Shown here one piece after another: positions 17,577 to 27,729 of a stretch of DNA of 64,000 nucleotides. A program made the position numbers and the translations under genes. The notes under the pieces are model-generated. The model was not told the DNA's origin, did no database searches, and worked only from the letters and a program-made list of their open reading frames with translations. The stretch covers positions 1 through 64,000 of the forward strand of contig NZ_JAPMLN010000014.1 of the NCBI RefSeq assembly GCF_026410405.1, given 5' to 3'. How positions within the stretch are numbered: position 1 is the first letter of the stretch; each line of letters opens with the position of its first letter. The DNA comes from Marinicella gelatinilytica (GTDB lineage Bacteria > Pseudomonadota > Gammaproteobacteria > Xanthomonadales > Marinicellaceae).

Positions 17577-20522
17577 CTATTCAATGGGTTCAAAACCATC
17601 AATAAAAATTATATCCGGATTGCCGGTGTAAAAGCGCACATCCACCCGTTTAATATTACCTTGATGATCCGCCACTTCGGCGCGTATATGTCGCTCTGTT
17701 GTATCGACAGGCAAGGCGGTTGTTATAGGAATATGATAAATGCCATCACCGCTGTTCACTGCCAAACCACTTAATTCACTTTCAGCAGGCTGGCCGTTGA
17801 CCATAAAATTGGCTTTAATAGACAGTGTTGACAAGTCGATACCGGAGTTGGCGTCAGCCAGACCTAAACGAATCATATTAACCGGCGTTGGGTTGTAATT
17901 GGGTCGCGGTAAACTGATTGACAGGGTGGGTTTTAAGTCATCTAAAAACCAACCGAAACCGGGATTACCGCGAATCTCAGCGGTATCTATCGGTGCACCC
18001 AAATCAATCCAGCGGGCGATGGTCATTTTTTGCTCTCGGCTTAAATCACTCATGCCGCCGGCCGGGTGGGCACTACTTGGGATAAAATCTAAATCAGCCA
18101 AATTTGGATTGGCACCAGTTGGTAACGAAGTGGCATCGCCGGGAATGGCGGCTGTGGGATGATCGCTATTGAGCCAACCATCTAAGCGCTCGCCAAAAAC
18201 TTTCCAGGTCAGCAAACTACGCCGACTTTGGAATTTACGGATATAGCGGCTGGCATTGGTTTGCCGCCAGACACCGTTATGTATGACCGGTGGATAACCG
18301 TAATCAGCAGATTCATCTTTCGCTAATCGACGGTAATCACCGGGTAAATAATCCTCCAGGCTGTGATCAGTTAAATTTAGATTGCCGGCGTTTTGATTGC
18401 CGTTATGGCAACTGACACAGTGGTTTTCTAAAATGGGTCTGATGTCCTGATAGAATTCCACATTGACTACTTTTTCGGGTTTATTTTCAAGTTCATTTTC
18501 GCCTTGATTGTTAACCTTGATAAAGGGTGTGGTTTTCGATAAGTCCCAGACCGGATAATCAGGCAAACTGGCGGCGGTACCGGCAAAATCCAAGGGTTGT
18601 TGGCTGTGCGCATGGCAGCCACCGCAATCGGTGCGCACCTCGCCGGGCCTCACCTGATGCCAGGTTTGCGACATATTCAGCACCATACCGTTGCGATCAA
18701 TGGTTTGGAAAGTGAATGGCGTGTCAGCGGGAATTTTCACCAGAAAGCTGGTATCCGGATTGCCTTCTGCATCCAGAATCGGAGTGCCGTCAGGGTTTTC
18801 TTTACGCACCGGGATTTCACCCATAATGCGCAGCCGTTCATTGGCATGGTTATAAAAATCAGTGGAACCGCTGGGGGCGTGATTGGGTCCATATCGACGG
18901 TGGGTATTGGGTTCCATGGCCAGTAACCGAATCGCCCAGATATCGCTGTTGTCGTATTTACCGGCTTCGGCACCTTGCCACAACCAATTACTGCTGATGC
19001 GGTTTTGTGAGGTATTAAATGGGTCTAAACCATCAAAATGATCAGAACCGCGACCGGGAGAGGTGTCGCGCTTGTAGAGGCTGCTTGAACCGACTAAACC
19101 ATAGGGTGTGCCGGCCGGTAGTTGCGTATTAAGCTGGCCATCATTGGGCAACCATTCGCGGCTGGCCGGTTCCGGAGTGCCATGGATGGCTTGCCAGGGC
19201 ACCACCGCTCTGGGCCAGACTTCGTTATAATTGGGGTCATTTTTAATCAGCACCAAGTCTTCGGGCTGCCATACTTGCGCTGAGTTTTCTATCACATATA
19301 AACCGCCGTCATAATAGGGAACAGTTGTGGGGCGATTGAGGTCGTTGGCCGGGCCGGGTGTCCAAACCACCAGTAAATCATTATTCGGTGCCGCGGATGG
19401 CTGGGTAAATTTACCGACGCGATCGACGCCATTATTGCCGATGGGTGCGGCGCTGTCGCCGGGATGGGTCATGGGTGTTACGGCTGAATAACCATAAGGT
19501 GTAAAGGAAAAGCGAAAAGGATAGGGCCCGGTTTGCTGGCTAACGGTTTGTTCAATGGCTGGATTTAACTCCGGAAAAGGACTACCAAATTGGGGCTGAT
19601 TTGTGGGTCGGTCCACCGGAAATTTATACAAAGCCCCAAAGCCATTGTTATTCAAATTGTAGTACTGTTCCACCACAATCTCCCCGGATGAGATTTGCGT
19701 CATAAAGTGAAAGGCATTGGGTGACGTCATGGCACTGACCAAAGGCTGCCAATGTCGACCATCGGGTAAAATGGTCCAGATAGCCCATAAGCGCAGATCA
19801 CGAATGCCTTGGGTTTCCAGGGTTGAGAACATCAAGCGTCCATCATTTAATATGGTTGGGTGTAAAGCACTGCCAATGGTCATCGGTGCGATGGCTTCGA
19901 CATTGGAACCATCCACATCCATCCCATACAGCTGCATATTGGGATTGGTGTAACCTCGGGGTGGCACAAAACCATTACGGTTACTGGTAAAAGCCAGCTT
20001 ATTGCCCGGTAACGGCATCGGACCTAAATTTAAAATACCGTAACCTAAACGGTTATAGCTGCTATCCGGGTTTAAGGGATTGCTTTCATCCCAGTTGCCG
20101 GCACCGGTATTGGGGGTAAATTCACCATGGGTTAACTGCTGAATTTGTCGGGTCTGTAAATGCATGCGGAAAATATCGGCACCCTGATAGGGTAAACGAC
20201 CCCGCTGAGTATTGAGGTTATCCGGGCTAACATCATGAAATAAACTGTAATAAACCCATTGCGCATCGAAGGAAATAACCGGGTCGGTGACACTGCAGAC
20301 CTCACAGTCAATCAAAGTCTCCTCACTGCCATCGGGGTGTAGCAGCATTAAATCAGCGCCATAATCAATCCTGCCGGGATGCGCGATTTCCGGCCAAATG
20401 GTATTAACCGTATCACCGAAACGTGGTTGTTTTACATACACAATATCATAATCAACAACGGCTGAATGACTGTTAAAACCAACAACCAGGATCAGGCAAA
20501 GAGCTAAAATTTTATATGTCAT
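17577..20522 (-). CDS. Large secreted diheme cytochrome c-like protein, HzsA-like
   Basis: 981 residues with an N-terminal signal peptide (MTYKILALCLILVVGFNSHS). The first ~580 residues look like a beta-propeller of TolB/PD40 type (GADLMLLHPDGSEET; PLPGNKLAFTSNRNG; DGRLMFSTLE). Two c-type heme motifs follow, C633-GGC-H637 and C702-VSC-H706, and there is an extra CxxC at 73-76. The order propeller, then heme region, resembles the alpha subunit of hydrazine synthase and its many non-anammox relatives, whose function is unknown. The extreme C-terminus DIIFIDGFEPIE is a DGFE-type tail seen on secreted proteins of some gammaproteobacteria. No hzsBC partners are nearby, so hydrazine synthesis is not implied. 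Confidence 0.7.
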   Translation of the reverse strand: MTYKILALCLILVVGFNSHSAVVDYDIVYVKQPRFGDTVNTIWPEIAHPGRIDYGADLMLLHPDGSEETLIDCEVCSVTDPVISFDAQWVYYSLFHDVSPDNLNTQRGRLPYQGADIFRMHLQTRQIQQLTHGEFTPNTGAGNWDESNPLNPDSSYNRLGYGILNLGPMPLPGNKLAFTSNRNGFVPPRGYTNPNMQLYGMDVDGSNVEAIAPMTIGSALHPTILNDGRLMFSTLETQGIRDLRLWAIWTILPDGRHWQPLVSAMTSPNAFHFMTQISSGEIVVEQYYNLNNNGFGALYKFPVDRPTNQPQFGSPFPELNPAIEQTVSQQTGPYPFRFSFTPYGYSAVTPMTHPGDSAAPIGNNGVDRVGKFTQPSAAPNNDLLVVWTPGPANDLNRPTTVPYYDGGLYVIENSAQVWQPEDLVLIKNDPNYNEVWPRAVVPWQAIHGTPEPASREWLPNDGQLNTQLPAGTPYGLVGSSSLYKRDTSPGRGSDHFDGLDPFNTSQNRISSNWLWQGAEAGKYDNSDIWAIRLLAMEPNTHRRYGPNHAPSGSTDFYNHANERLRIMGEIPVRKENPDGTPILDAEGNPDTSFLVKIPADTPFTFQTIDRNGMVLNMSQTWHQVRPGEVRTDCGGCHAHSQQPLDFAGTAASLPDYPVWDLSKTTPFIKVNNQGENELENKPEKVVNVEFYQDIRPILENHCVSCHNGNQNAGNLNLTDHSLEDYLPGDYRRLAKDESADYGYPPVIHNGVWRQTNASRYIRKFQSRRSLLTWKVFGERLDGWLNSDHPTAAIPGDATSLPTGANPNLADLDFIPSSAHPAGGMSDLSREQKMTIARWIDLGAPIDTAEIRGNPGFGWFLDDLKPTLSISLPRPNYNPTPVNMIRLGLADANSGIDLSTLSIKANFMVNGQPAESELSGLAVNSGDGIYHIPITTALPVDTTERHIRAEVADHQGNIKRVDVRFYTGNPDIIFIDGFEPIE

Positions 20523-20647
20523 TATTTGTCCTAAAACTTATTATGGCTTAAGAATAAAATGATAAAGCGAATCTAAATGAGGCAGGAGTCACATTTTGCA
20601 TCATTGCACTGTCGCGCTAATATACATAGTATCTTAAAACGTGATGA

Positions 20648-22297
20648 TTAGGTATTATCGCCGTTATCAGAATGATCCAGCAATTTAGCTTGTTGGTTAT
20701 GGGAATCGACGTGATTTAACAGGTGAATGGCTTTCAGCCACTGTTGAATCATGTAAAGTTGTTCACGCATAATATCTAAAACCGCCGTCATGGTGTTAAA
20801 TGATATTTGTCCGCGAGAGCCGAGATTAAGGAGTTTGCTTTTAGCCTCGTCATGCTCAGCTTTGACCTGAATTTGGAGTTGATCGAGGTCAAAATCCGAT
20901 AATAAGTCCGTGTTCAATAAAACACTGTCTTTGTATAAGTTTATAGCCAGCTTAAAATTGCCTAATTCAGTGTCATCTAAGCGTTGATATTGGTGATAAA
21001 TGGTATTAATGGCTTGTGCGCAAGTCAGTAAATACTCATCAATGCGCAATAACAGCACCAGCTGTTTTGAGGTGTTTTCTGATAAGGCGTGTTGCTCAAC
21101 AACCACGATAAATTCAGAAATCTGTTTAGATAAGTCCGTGATAATCCGGAGTTCTTCGGCCATAACCGTAAGTGATTGAGAAGTTTCAGTAAATTCAACC
21201 TGTGGTAATGTCCGAATACGATCAACATTGTCTTTGAGTTCCAGAATTAACGCATCAATGGCCAGTGTGGGCGACAGCGCAATGGCGCTATCAAGGTATT
21301 TGGATTGTGTGGGATGGGCTTCAAGCGATTTAAAACGATTTTCCAGAAAACCTGCCAGCTTATTGTTAAAAGGTAAAAAGCACAGCACCCCAATAATATT
21401 AAAAGTGGTGTGAAATAAGGCCAGTTGAATGCCCACGGATAAATCTAAATTAAAATGGAGGCTTAGTTTTTTTAAGAGAAAGACCAGCAGTGGTAAAATA
21501 ATAAAAGCCACGCAGGCGGTGGTGGTGTTTAAAATCACCTGAGCCCAGGCCACCCGTTTGGCATTGGCGGTGGCACCGATGGTTGTCAGCAATGAGGTCG
21601 AAGAAGTACCAACGATAGCGCCGATAACCATGGCGGTGGCCGCATACAGTGTCAGCATTCCGGAAGCAGCGGCGGTAATGGTTAAAGCAATGGCGGCACT
21701 GGATGACTGGGTTAATAAAGTCATGACAACGCCCACTAAAAAGAACACGGCCATGGCGGTCAGACCTTCCACTTCAATTGAGCTGACATCAAAACCACTG
21801 ACGATGCCCTCAAAGGCACTTTTCAAGGTATCGATACCGACAAAGAATAACCCAAAGCCCACCAGAGCCAGTGCCAAAGATGACAATCTGCCTTCTGATT
21901 TTCTAAACAAACGAATCAGCATACCAATGCCAATCATCGGTAACGCCACCGCCTGGATATTAAATTTAAAACCAACCACGGCCACCAGCCAGCCGGTCAT
22001 CGAGGTACCGATATTGGCACCATATATGATTCCCAGGGTTTGGCGCATAGACAATAAACCGGCATTCACAAAACCGATGGTGGCAACAATCACGGCACTG
22101 GATGATTGCACAATGGCGGTCATTAAAATACCTGCAGACAGACCGCGCCAGGTGGAATTGGTCCAGGTGGCTAATATATGGCGCAACGAGGCACCCGCGG
22201 CCAGTCGCAAGCCATCGGTCATCATGCCGACAGCCAGTAGGAATAAGCCCAGGCCACCCAATATTAAACCCGATATATGTAACAATTGTGCAGTCAT
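20648..22297 (-). CDS. Na/Pi-cotransporter family protein with PhoU-like tail
   Basis: 549 residues. The N-terminal ~320 form the duplicated Na/Pi core with QSSSAVIVATIGFVNAG and TQSSSAAIALTITAAA, the paired QSSS motifs that bind substrate and sodium. The C-terminal ~200 residues are a helical PhoU-like domain. It imports phosphate or a similar anion at the inner membrane. It lies ~125 bases downstream of the start of the diheme-protein gene on the same strand. No pho regulatory box was recognised. Confidence 0.9.
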   Translation of the reverse strand: MTAQLLHISGLILGGLGLFLLAVGMMTDGLRLAAGASLRHILATWTNSTWRGLSAGILMTAIVQSSSAVIVATIGFVNAGLLSMRQTLGIIYGANIGTSMTGWLVAVVGFKFNIQAVALPMIGIGMLIRLFRKSEGRLSSLALALVGFGLFFVGIDTLKSAFEGIVSGFDVSSIEVEGLTAMAVFFLVGVVMTLLTQSSSAAIALTITAAASGMLTLYAATAMVIGAIVGTSSTSLLTTIGATANAKRVAWAQVILNTTTACVAFIILPLLVFLLKKLSLHFNLDLSVGIQLALFHTTFNIIGVLCFLPFNNKLAGFLENRFKSLEAHPTQSKYLDSAIALSPTLAIDALILELKDNVDRIRTLPQVEFTETSQSLTVMAEELRIITDLSKQISEFIVVVEQHALSENTSKQLVLLLRIDEYLLTCAQAINTIYHQYQRLDDTELGNFKLAINLYKDSVLLNTDLLSDFDLDQLQIQVKAEHDEAKSKLLNLGSRGQISFNTMTAVLDIMREQLYMIQQWLKAIHLLNHVDSHNQQAKLLDHSDNGDNT

Positions 22298-22440
22298 GAT
22301 AGTACGTTTGCCTTACTCATCGGATTGTGATTAATCCATTCTTCTGGTGGCTATAAATCATACGATAATTGCCGCGCAAAAGCGATCAGCTGATAAAGCT
22401 GAATTGCGATCTTTACCCGAAGATCAGCCCACCATTTTAT

Positions 22441-24072
22441 TTAAGGCGTGTAATAAGTGGCCGCTCCCGGTCCCACCGGAAAGCCAATAACAAATACCCA
22501 CAAATAAAACAGCAAGGTCCAACCGACAAAGAACACGATGTTATATGGCAACATGGTGGCAATCAGTGTGCCAATACCCAAATCCTTTTTATAGCGACAG
22601 GCCATGGCCAGAATCAAACCGAAATAACTCATCATTGGGGTAATGACATTGGTCACAGAGTCACCGATGCGGTAGGCGGCCTGAATGGTTTCCGGGGCAT
22701 AACCGACCAGCATCAACATCGGCACAAAAATCGGTGCAGTCACCGCCCATTGCGCCGAAGCGCTGCCCAGGGACAGGTTCACCATGCCGCAGAGGATAAT
22801 AAAAAACAGAAAAATAATCGGTCCGTCTAAGCCCAGACTTTGAATTAAAATCGACCCTTTGATGGCCATGACCGTGCCTAAATTTGACCATTTAAAAAAC
22901 GCCACAAATTGTGCCGCGAAAAATACCAGGACAATATACAAACCCATGGTGCCCATACTTTTACTCATGGCATCGATGACATCACGGTCATTTTTCATGG
23001 TGCCGACTACTTTGCCGTAAACAAAACCGGGAATGGCAAAGGTGATAAAAATAAACACCACGATGCCTTTTAAGAACGGTGAGCCGGCCACTTCGCCGGT
23101 TTCTTGGTGGCGCAAGATTCCCCACTCAGGAACGATGGTTAAGGCCAATAAACCACACAAGATTAAAAAGCTCAAACCGGCCATTTTTAAGCCCTTTTTT
23201 TCTTGTTTAGTGACGCCTTCAATTTTTTGTTCACCCAAATCAATACTGGCTTCACTTTCGTCATACTTGCCCAAGCGTGGCTCAACAATTTTCTCCGTAA
23301 CAAAGGTCCCCAAAATGGCAATTAAAAAGGTGCTGACCACCATAAAGTAATAATTAACTTCTGCGCCAACAGAATAAGTCGGGTCAATCAAGCGGGCGGC
23401 TTCTTCAGTAATTCCGGACAATAATGGATCCACCGTGCCTAAAAACAAATTGGCACTGTAACCGGCAGACACACCGGCAAAAGCCGCCGCCAAACCGGCC
23501 AAAGGATGTCGGCCTAAAGAATGAAAAATCATGGCGGCTAAAGGTATCAGCACCACATAACCCAGCTCTGAAGCGGTATTGGAAACCACCCCGGCAAACA
23601 CAATAGTCAGCGTGACCATGCGTTTTGAAGCACCCATCACCATGGAGCGCATACCGGCGGATAACAGCCCCGAATGTTCTGCCACTGAAACCCCGAGCAA
23701 GGCCACTAAAACCGTACCCAAGGGTGCAAAGCCGGTGAAGTTTGTCACTAAGCCGGCAACAATCCGCCGCAAACCTTCGGCAGAAAACAAAGACACCACT
23801 TCGATGACACCACCTTCAACCCTGCTACCTTCAGGACGTGGATCGACGGCGCTGATACCAAGCCATTCAGCGACACCGCTAAACAGAATAATAAACACAC
23901 AAAATAGGGCAAACAAAGTCACCGGATGCGGTAATAAGTTACCCAACCACTCAACAAAAGCCAGAAACTTAGCAAATAAACCGCCGGATTTTTCCGGTGG
24001 CTTGGGTGGCTTGTTCGGTAATTTTTTATGGCTGGTTTTGACGCTTGTGTTTGACTCAGTTTTTGAATTCAT
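22441..24072 (-). CDS. AbgT-family transporter
   Basis: 543 residues, a Pro/Lys-rich cytoplasmic start, then about 11-13 membrane segments. The family regions WLGNLLPHPVTLFALFC, NTASELGYVVLIPLAAMIF and ITPMMSYFGLILAMACRY are clear. AbgT proteins take up p-aminobenzoyl-glutamate or export sulfonamides; direction and substrate cannot be read here. No abgAB hydrolase genes are adjacent. Confidence 0.92.
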   Translation of the reverse strand: MNSKTESNTSVKTSHKKLPNKPPKPPEKSGGLFAKFLAFVEWLGNLLPHPVTLFALFCVFIILFSGVAEWLGISAVDPRPEGSRVEGGVIEVVSLFSAEGLRRIVAGLVTNFTGFAPLGTVLVALLGVSVAEHSGLLSAGMRSMVMGASKRMVTLTIVFAGVVSNTASELGYVVLIPLAAMIFHSLGRHPLAGLAAAFAGVSAGYSANLFLGTVDPLLSGITEEAARLIDPTYSVGAEVNYYFMVVSTFLIAILGTFVTEKIVEPRLGKYDESEASIDLGEQKIEGVTKQEKKGLKMAGLSFLILCGLLALTIVPEWGILRHQETGEVAGSPFLKGIVVFIFITFAIPGFVYGKVVGTMKNDRDVIDAMSKSMGTMGLYIVLVFFAAQFVAFFKWSNLGTVMAIKGSILIQSLGLDGPIIFLFFIILCGMVNLSLGSASAQWAVTAPIFVPMLMLVGYAPETIQAAYRIGDSVTNVITPMMSYFGLILAMACRYKKDLGIGTLIATMLPYNIVFFVGWTLLFYLWVFVIGFPVGPGAATYYTP

Positions 24073-24244
24073 CGCTGGTGGCTTTTAAACAAAAGGGTCT
24101 ATTCTTCACCAACAGTCGTGAATTTGCAATAAAAGTTGCTTAACTCATACCTAATCACATAACTTAAAGTGCTATGATGCGCTATCAAAAAATATATAAC
24201 ACCACCCTTATTATTCGATATTTCATAGGATTTACCCCTAAACC

Positions 24245-25051
24245 ATGAGTACATTTTATTTATATGTGGCCCTGATATTAGTGACCGTATTCGGGATATA
24301 CCGCTATCATAAATCTCGAAAAGCCAAGAAACGGCAGTTACTTTTTACTCTGGATACGCCCAAAGAATGGCTGAATTACATCGAAAAAAATGTCGCCATT
24401 TATCACTTTTTACCAAAGGATCTGCAGCGAGAATTATTAGGTCACGTTCATGTCTTTGTCGCCGAAAAATACTTTACCGGCCATGCCGGTTTAGAAATTA
24501 CCGACGAAATCCGCGTCACCATAGCGGCGCAGGCTTGTTTATTGCTGTTAAATCGTAACACCAATTATTTCCCGCATTTAAAAACCATACGCGTCTATCC
24601 CGGCGGTTTTAAAAACCCAAAACACGAAGACAAATTAGGCCATCATCTCGGTGAATCCTGGCTTCGAGGGCCGGTGGTTTTATCCTGGAACGACGCTATT
24701 GAAGGTGGTCAGGATGCCGAAGATGGCAGGAATGTGGTGATTCATGAATTTGCCCACCAATTAGACCAACTCGATGGCGCCGCTGACGGCAGGCCTTTAA
24801 TCAATCATGCCCATCTAAAAACCTGGAGCAAAGTCATGAGCAAAGAATTCAAAAGCCTCCGCGTCAAAGCCAAACTCAGAAACCATGCCTTTTTTGACTA
24901 TTATGGCGCCACCAACCCCGCCGAATTCTTCGCCGTTATTTCCGAGCACTTCTACGAACAACCGAAAACCTTCCGGGAAAAACACCCCGACCTTTATGAA
25001 TTGTTGGTGGATTACTACAAGGTTGATCCGGCGACTTGGTTAAGAAATTAG
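24245..25051 (+). CDS. MtfA-family (M90) zinc metallopeptidase with N-terminal membrane anchor
   Basis: 268 residues. One N-terminal transmembrane segment (FYLYVALILVTVFGIYRY), then the M90 domain with catalytic H167-E168-FA-H171 in VVIHEFAHQLDQLDG and a downstream Glu in NPAEFFAVISEHFYEQP. E. coli MtfA is a soluble aminopeptidase that titrates the Mlc repressor; this copy is membrane-tethered, as in many related proteins, and an Mlc link is not implied. Confidence 0.9.
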   Translation: MSTFYLYVALILVTVFGIYRYHKSRKAKKRQLLFTLDTPKEWLNYIEKNVAIYHFLPKDLQRELLGHVHVFVAEKYFTGHAGLEITDEIRVTIAAQACLLLLNRNTNYFPHLKTIRVYPGGFKNPKHEDKLGHHLGESWLRGPVVLSWNDAIEGGQDAEDGRNVVIHEFAHQLDQLDGAADGRPLINHAHLKTWSKVMSKEFKSLRVKAKLRNHAFFDYYGATNPAEFFAVISEHFYEQPKTFREKHPDLYELLVDYYKVDPATWLRN

Positions 25052-25133
25052 AAAAAATGCTTTGTAAATTGAACTCTCTCTTAACCGAGATAAGTTAGAA
25101 TCAGCATTATAAAAGTTTTTTATAGGGTTGATT

Positions 25134-25736
25134 ATGATCAAAGCAATTCCCCTAATGCTTCTTATTTTGTTTCTATTGGGCTGCAGTGAACAATACGTCA
25201 CGGCTGAAGGCATGATATCCACGCAAAAAGCCATGTTAAAAGCACTTTGTGAGGATGAGAAAAGTTGTCATCAGGACATTGACCATTTAGGAAAATCGTG
25301 CCAAAAAAATATCATTGATGGCGTTGTATTTGAAGAACTGAACGACATGCAGCAAATGCAGACAATCGGTGAATTCGGTGCCTGCATTGTTAGGCAAATG
25401 GATCAAGGTTTTCAAAAACGATTTGACGAGGCCATCCCGGTGACTGAAACCGGTGTTGAAACTACCCGCCCATCAAGCAGTACAAATAACAATGGGCTTT
25501 TGGTTCGGCTTATGAAGGATGGTATTCGGTTTACCGATAAATCAACACAGCGCAATACCGATGTTCCTATCAAAGATCTCAGAGATTATATTCAAAACGA
25601 GAAACTGGCTGAGAAGCATTGGTTGGTTTTATTAATTGTCGACAAAGATGCTGATACCGGTGATATGGTAGTAACCATGGATATTTTTAAAAGTGCCGGT
25701 ATTGAAAAGATTCATGTTGCCGGTGGGAATCGTTAG
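25134..25736 (+). CDS. Putative lipoprotein of unknown function
   Basis: About 200 residues. MIKAIPLMLLILFLLGCSEQ has a signal sequence with lipobox LLGC, so it is likely membrane-anchored through that Cys. Four further Cys residues (CEDEKSCHQD, KSCQKN, GACIVRQ) may form disulfides. The C-terminal half (GLLVRLMKDGIRFTDKSTQ to MDIFKSAGIEKIHVAGG) resembles an ExbD/biopolymer-transport-like alpha-beta fold, but that is a weak impression. An upstream TTG at 25128 adds two residues; the ATG at 25134 after TATAGGG is preferred. Confidence 0.65.
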   Translation: MIKAIPLMLLILFLLGCSEQYVTAEGMISTQKAMLKALCEDEKSCHQDIDHLGKSCQKNIIDGVVFEELNDMQQMQTIGEFGACIVRQMDQGFQKRFDEAIPVTETGVETTRPSSSTNNNGLLVRLMKDGIRFTDKSTQRNTDVPIKDLRDYIQNEKLAEKHWLVLLIVDKDADTGDMVVTMDIFKSAGIEKIHVAGGNR

Positions 25737-25785
25737 GTTCTAAGTCACATTCAACAAACTTTCAATTATGGCTGAACGCAACTGC

Positions 25786-25950
25786 AAACTTACCTGCGAA
25801 GGCCGGTATCTCGTGTCTTTTGAAAAACAAAAGCTGGAAACAAAACCTGGGACAGGCATCAAATTCATAAATTGTATTCGTAGATAAGTTAATTGCCACG
25901 ACCAAGCTCATTCCTAAAAGACGCTGGATACCGGCCTTCGCAGGTATGTT
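25786..25950. repeat. Inverted-repeat element (~165 bp)
   Basis: Left arm 25789-25821 (CTTACCTGCGAAGGCCGGTA then TCTCGTGTCTTTT) pairs with right arm 25916-25948 (AAAAGACGCTGGATACCGGC then CTTCGCAGGTATG), about 33 bp with a few mismatches. The CCTGCGAAGGCCGGTAT core is a common dispersed intergenic motif. No gene is visible in 25737-26111 other than this element. Confidence 0.65.
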
Positions 25951-26111
25951 GGTTTAAGATAATTATTTCAGTAGAACAGCCTGGTTGAAGACCTCTTTTC
26001 ATTGCGATAGTTGGTTTTGTGGATAGATTTAGATCTAAACTGAATTTGCATCCCATAAATAAAAACCACTTAAATTAGATAATATGTACAGGGTGTTTTC
26101 AATTACAATCA

Positions 26112-26870
26112 ATGATTTGTCTCAGAATTATGGTTAAAAAAATTAATTCCCTGGCAATTCATAAATTAGCTGAACGAACTTTTATTGAAAACCTGAAGCC
26201 GTTTTTATATTTTGCTGGGCTTTTTATGGCGCTGTCTTTGTTGATAGAGCTAATATTTGGGCCGGGAGCCGATGGTTTATTGGCTAATACGATTGGTTAT
26301 TTAATCTATGCGAAATTAGCCGTTTTGGTGCACCGAACGGTTTTATTAAATGAAAAGGGCATTATGTACGCCTTTAAATGGGGCTGGCCGGAAATTATTT
26401 ATATGCTGGGCATTGTAGCGATATTAATCGTTGTTATGATTGGCGTTGGCTTAGTCACTTATCTGTTTTTGTTAATATCACCGACTAGTTTAGACAGTGG
26501 TGGACTGACTGCTCTATCGATTGTCTTTTATATAGGAATATTTATATTGGCGGCTTATTATGGTGCTCGGGTTGCTCTGGTCTTCCCAAGCATCGCCATC
26601 GGCCAATCTTTTACACTTCCTGAAATTTGGCACAAAACCAAACCCCATACCCTGACCGTATTTTGGCTGGTCATTCTCTTTCCCATCCTGGCCCAACTGG
26701 TACCGGCCGCGGTGTTCTTACTGCCGTTCCCTGAATGGTTGTTGGGCGTTTTAGTCCTGGCCATGTACGCCGTGATTGTTATTTATTGCGTCACCTTGTT
26801 GTCTCACTGTTACCAGGAAATTATGGGTGAGCCGGATGAAGAACAAGACTTGTCACAACAAACTGTATAG
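26112..26870 (+). CDS. Polytopic membrane protein of unknown function
   Basis: 252 residues with about five or six hydrophobic segments (FLYFAGLFMALSLLIELIFG; YMLGIVAILIVVMIGVGLVT; ALSIVFYIGIFILAAYYGAR; LVPAAVFLLPFPEWLLGVLV). No family is recognised; the layout resembles YciC-like or DUF-type integral proteins. ATG 26112 or ATG 26130 (MVKKINSLAIHKLAE) could be the start. It ends in an acidic tail (GEPDEEQDLSQQ). Confidence 0.65.
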   Translation: MICLRIMVKKINSLAIHKLAERTFIENLKPFLYFAGLFMALSLLIELIFGPGADGLLANTIGYLIYAKLAVLVHRTVLLNEKGIMYAFKWGWPEIIYMLGIVAILIVVMIGVGLVTYLFLLISPTSLDSGGLTALSIVFYIGIFILAAYYGARVALVFPSIAIGQSFTLPEIWHKTKPHTLTVFWLVILFPILAQLVPAAVFLLPFPEWLLGVLVLAMYAVIVIYCVTLLSHCYQEIMGEPDEEQDLSQQTV

Positions 26871-26958
26871 TCATAATGGTTAATGTGGAGGCATTTAAAT
26901 GTCTGAAAGTAATAGATAATCGCGTATAATTATTGTGCTTTTATTATGAAAAAGACCC

Positions 26959-27729
26959 ATGTTAACGCAATTAAGAAAGATTAGGCGGCAACTTTTGGGA
27001 GAACGGCGCTTCAGTAATTATCTTTTGTATGCCCTTGGCGAAATTGTGCTGGTGGTGGTCGGCATCTTAATTGCTGTCGCCATCAACAACCATTATCAAG
27101 CCAAAGCCACGCAAGCCAAAGCGCAGGTTTATTTAGCCGGATTAAAATCCGAGTTTCTTGATAATAAACAAAAGCTGGCCGTCCTGATTGACGTGAATAA
27201 CAGCAATCTGGCCAGTGCCCGTGCCCTTACAGAATTAATCAATCAGCCTTTGGATCAAGTCGATGAGGTGCACTTTTCCCGGTTACTGATGCAAGCGCTT
27301 AATAACGATGTGGCCTATAACCCGAATAATTCATTACTCACGGAAATGATGAACTCAGGTAGTCTAAAGGATATTGAACCGGCCCGATTGCGGCATTTGT
27401 TAACCAATTGGCTGGCCAATTTAGAAGACATTGCCAAACAAGAACAAGACCTCAAGCTGCAAAGAGAATATTTAATCGACTTCTTCCGTGATTCTGACAC
27501 CCGTTTTAAAACAGTTTTACAACAGGCCGGCGCACTGCCTACCGGTGCCGATGAAAGCATTCATTCGCCAGTAAAAAGTAACCTGCACCTGTTACAGTCA
27601 CCGGCATTTGAAAACAATCTACTGATGTTTATTCTTACCAGCGAAGCCACTGAAGAAAATCATTACCAGCCGCTGATGGAAAACATTAATACCATTTTGG
27701 CCTTGATTGATGAATTTTTGGAAAGTTAG
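26959..27729 (+). CDS. DUF6090-like single-pass membrane protein
   Basis: 256 residues. The opening RQLLGERRFSNYLLYALGEI then VLVVVGILIAVAINNHYQ is the signature of the DUF6090 family: a short cytoplasmic start, one membrane helix and a helical outer domain. The function of the family is unknown. It converges on the ADP-ribosylglycohydrolase gene, and the two stop codons overlap (the plus-strand TAG at 27727 lies within the last bases of the minus gene). Confidence 0.75.
   Translation: MLTQLRKIRRQLLGERRFSNYLLYALGEIVLVVVGILIAVAINNHYQAKATQAKAQVYLAGLKSEFLDNKQKLAVLIDVNNSNLASARALTELINQPLDQVDEVHFSRLLMQALNNDVAYNPNNSLLTEMMNSGSLKDIEPARLRHLLTNWLANLEDIAKQEQDLKLQREYLIDFFRDSDTRFKTVLQQAGALPTGADESIHSPVKSNLHLLQSPAFENNLLMFILTSEATEENHYQPLMENINTILALIDEFLES

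Noticed and set aside
21558-22334. 258-codon plus-strand frame across the Na/Pi transporter gene
   Set aside because: Antisense to a clear transporter gene, with low-complexity Ala/Pro/Thr content; a shadow frame.
23579-24088. 169-codon frame antisense to the AbgT-family gene
   Set aside because: Shadow of the transporter gene, no recognisable domain.
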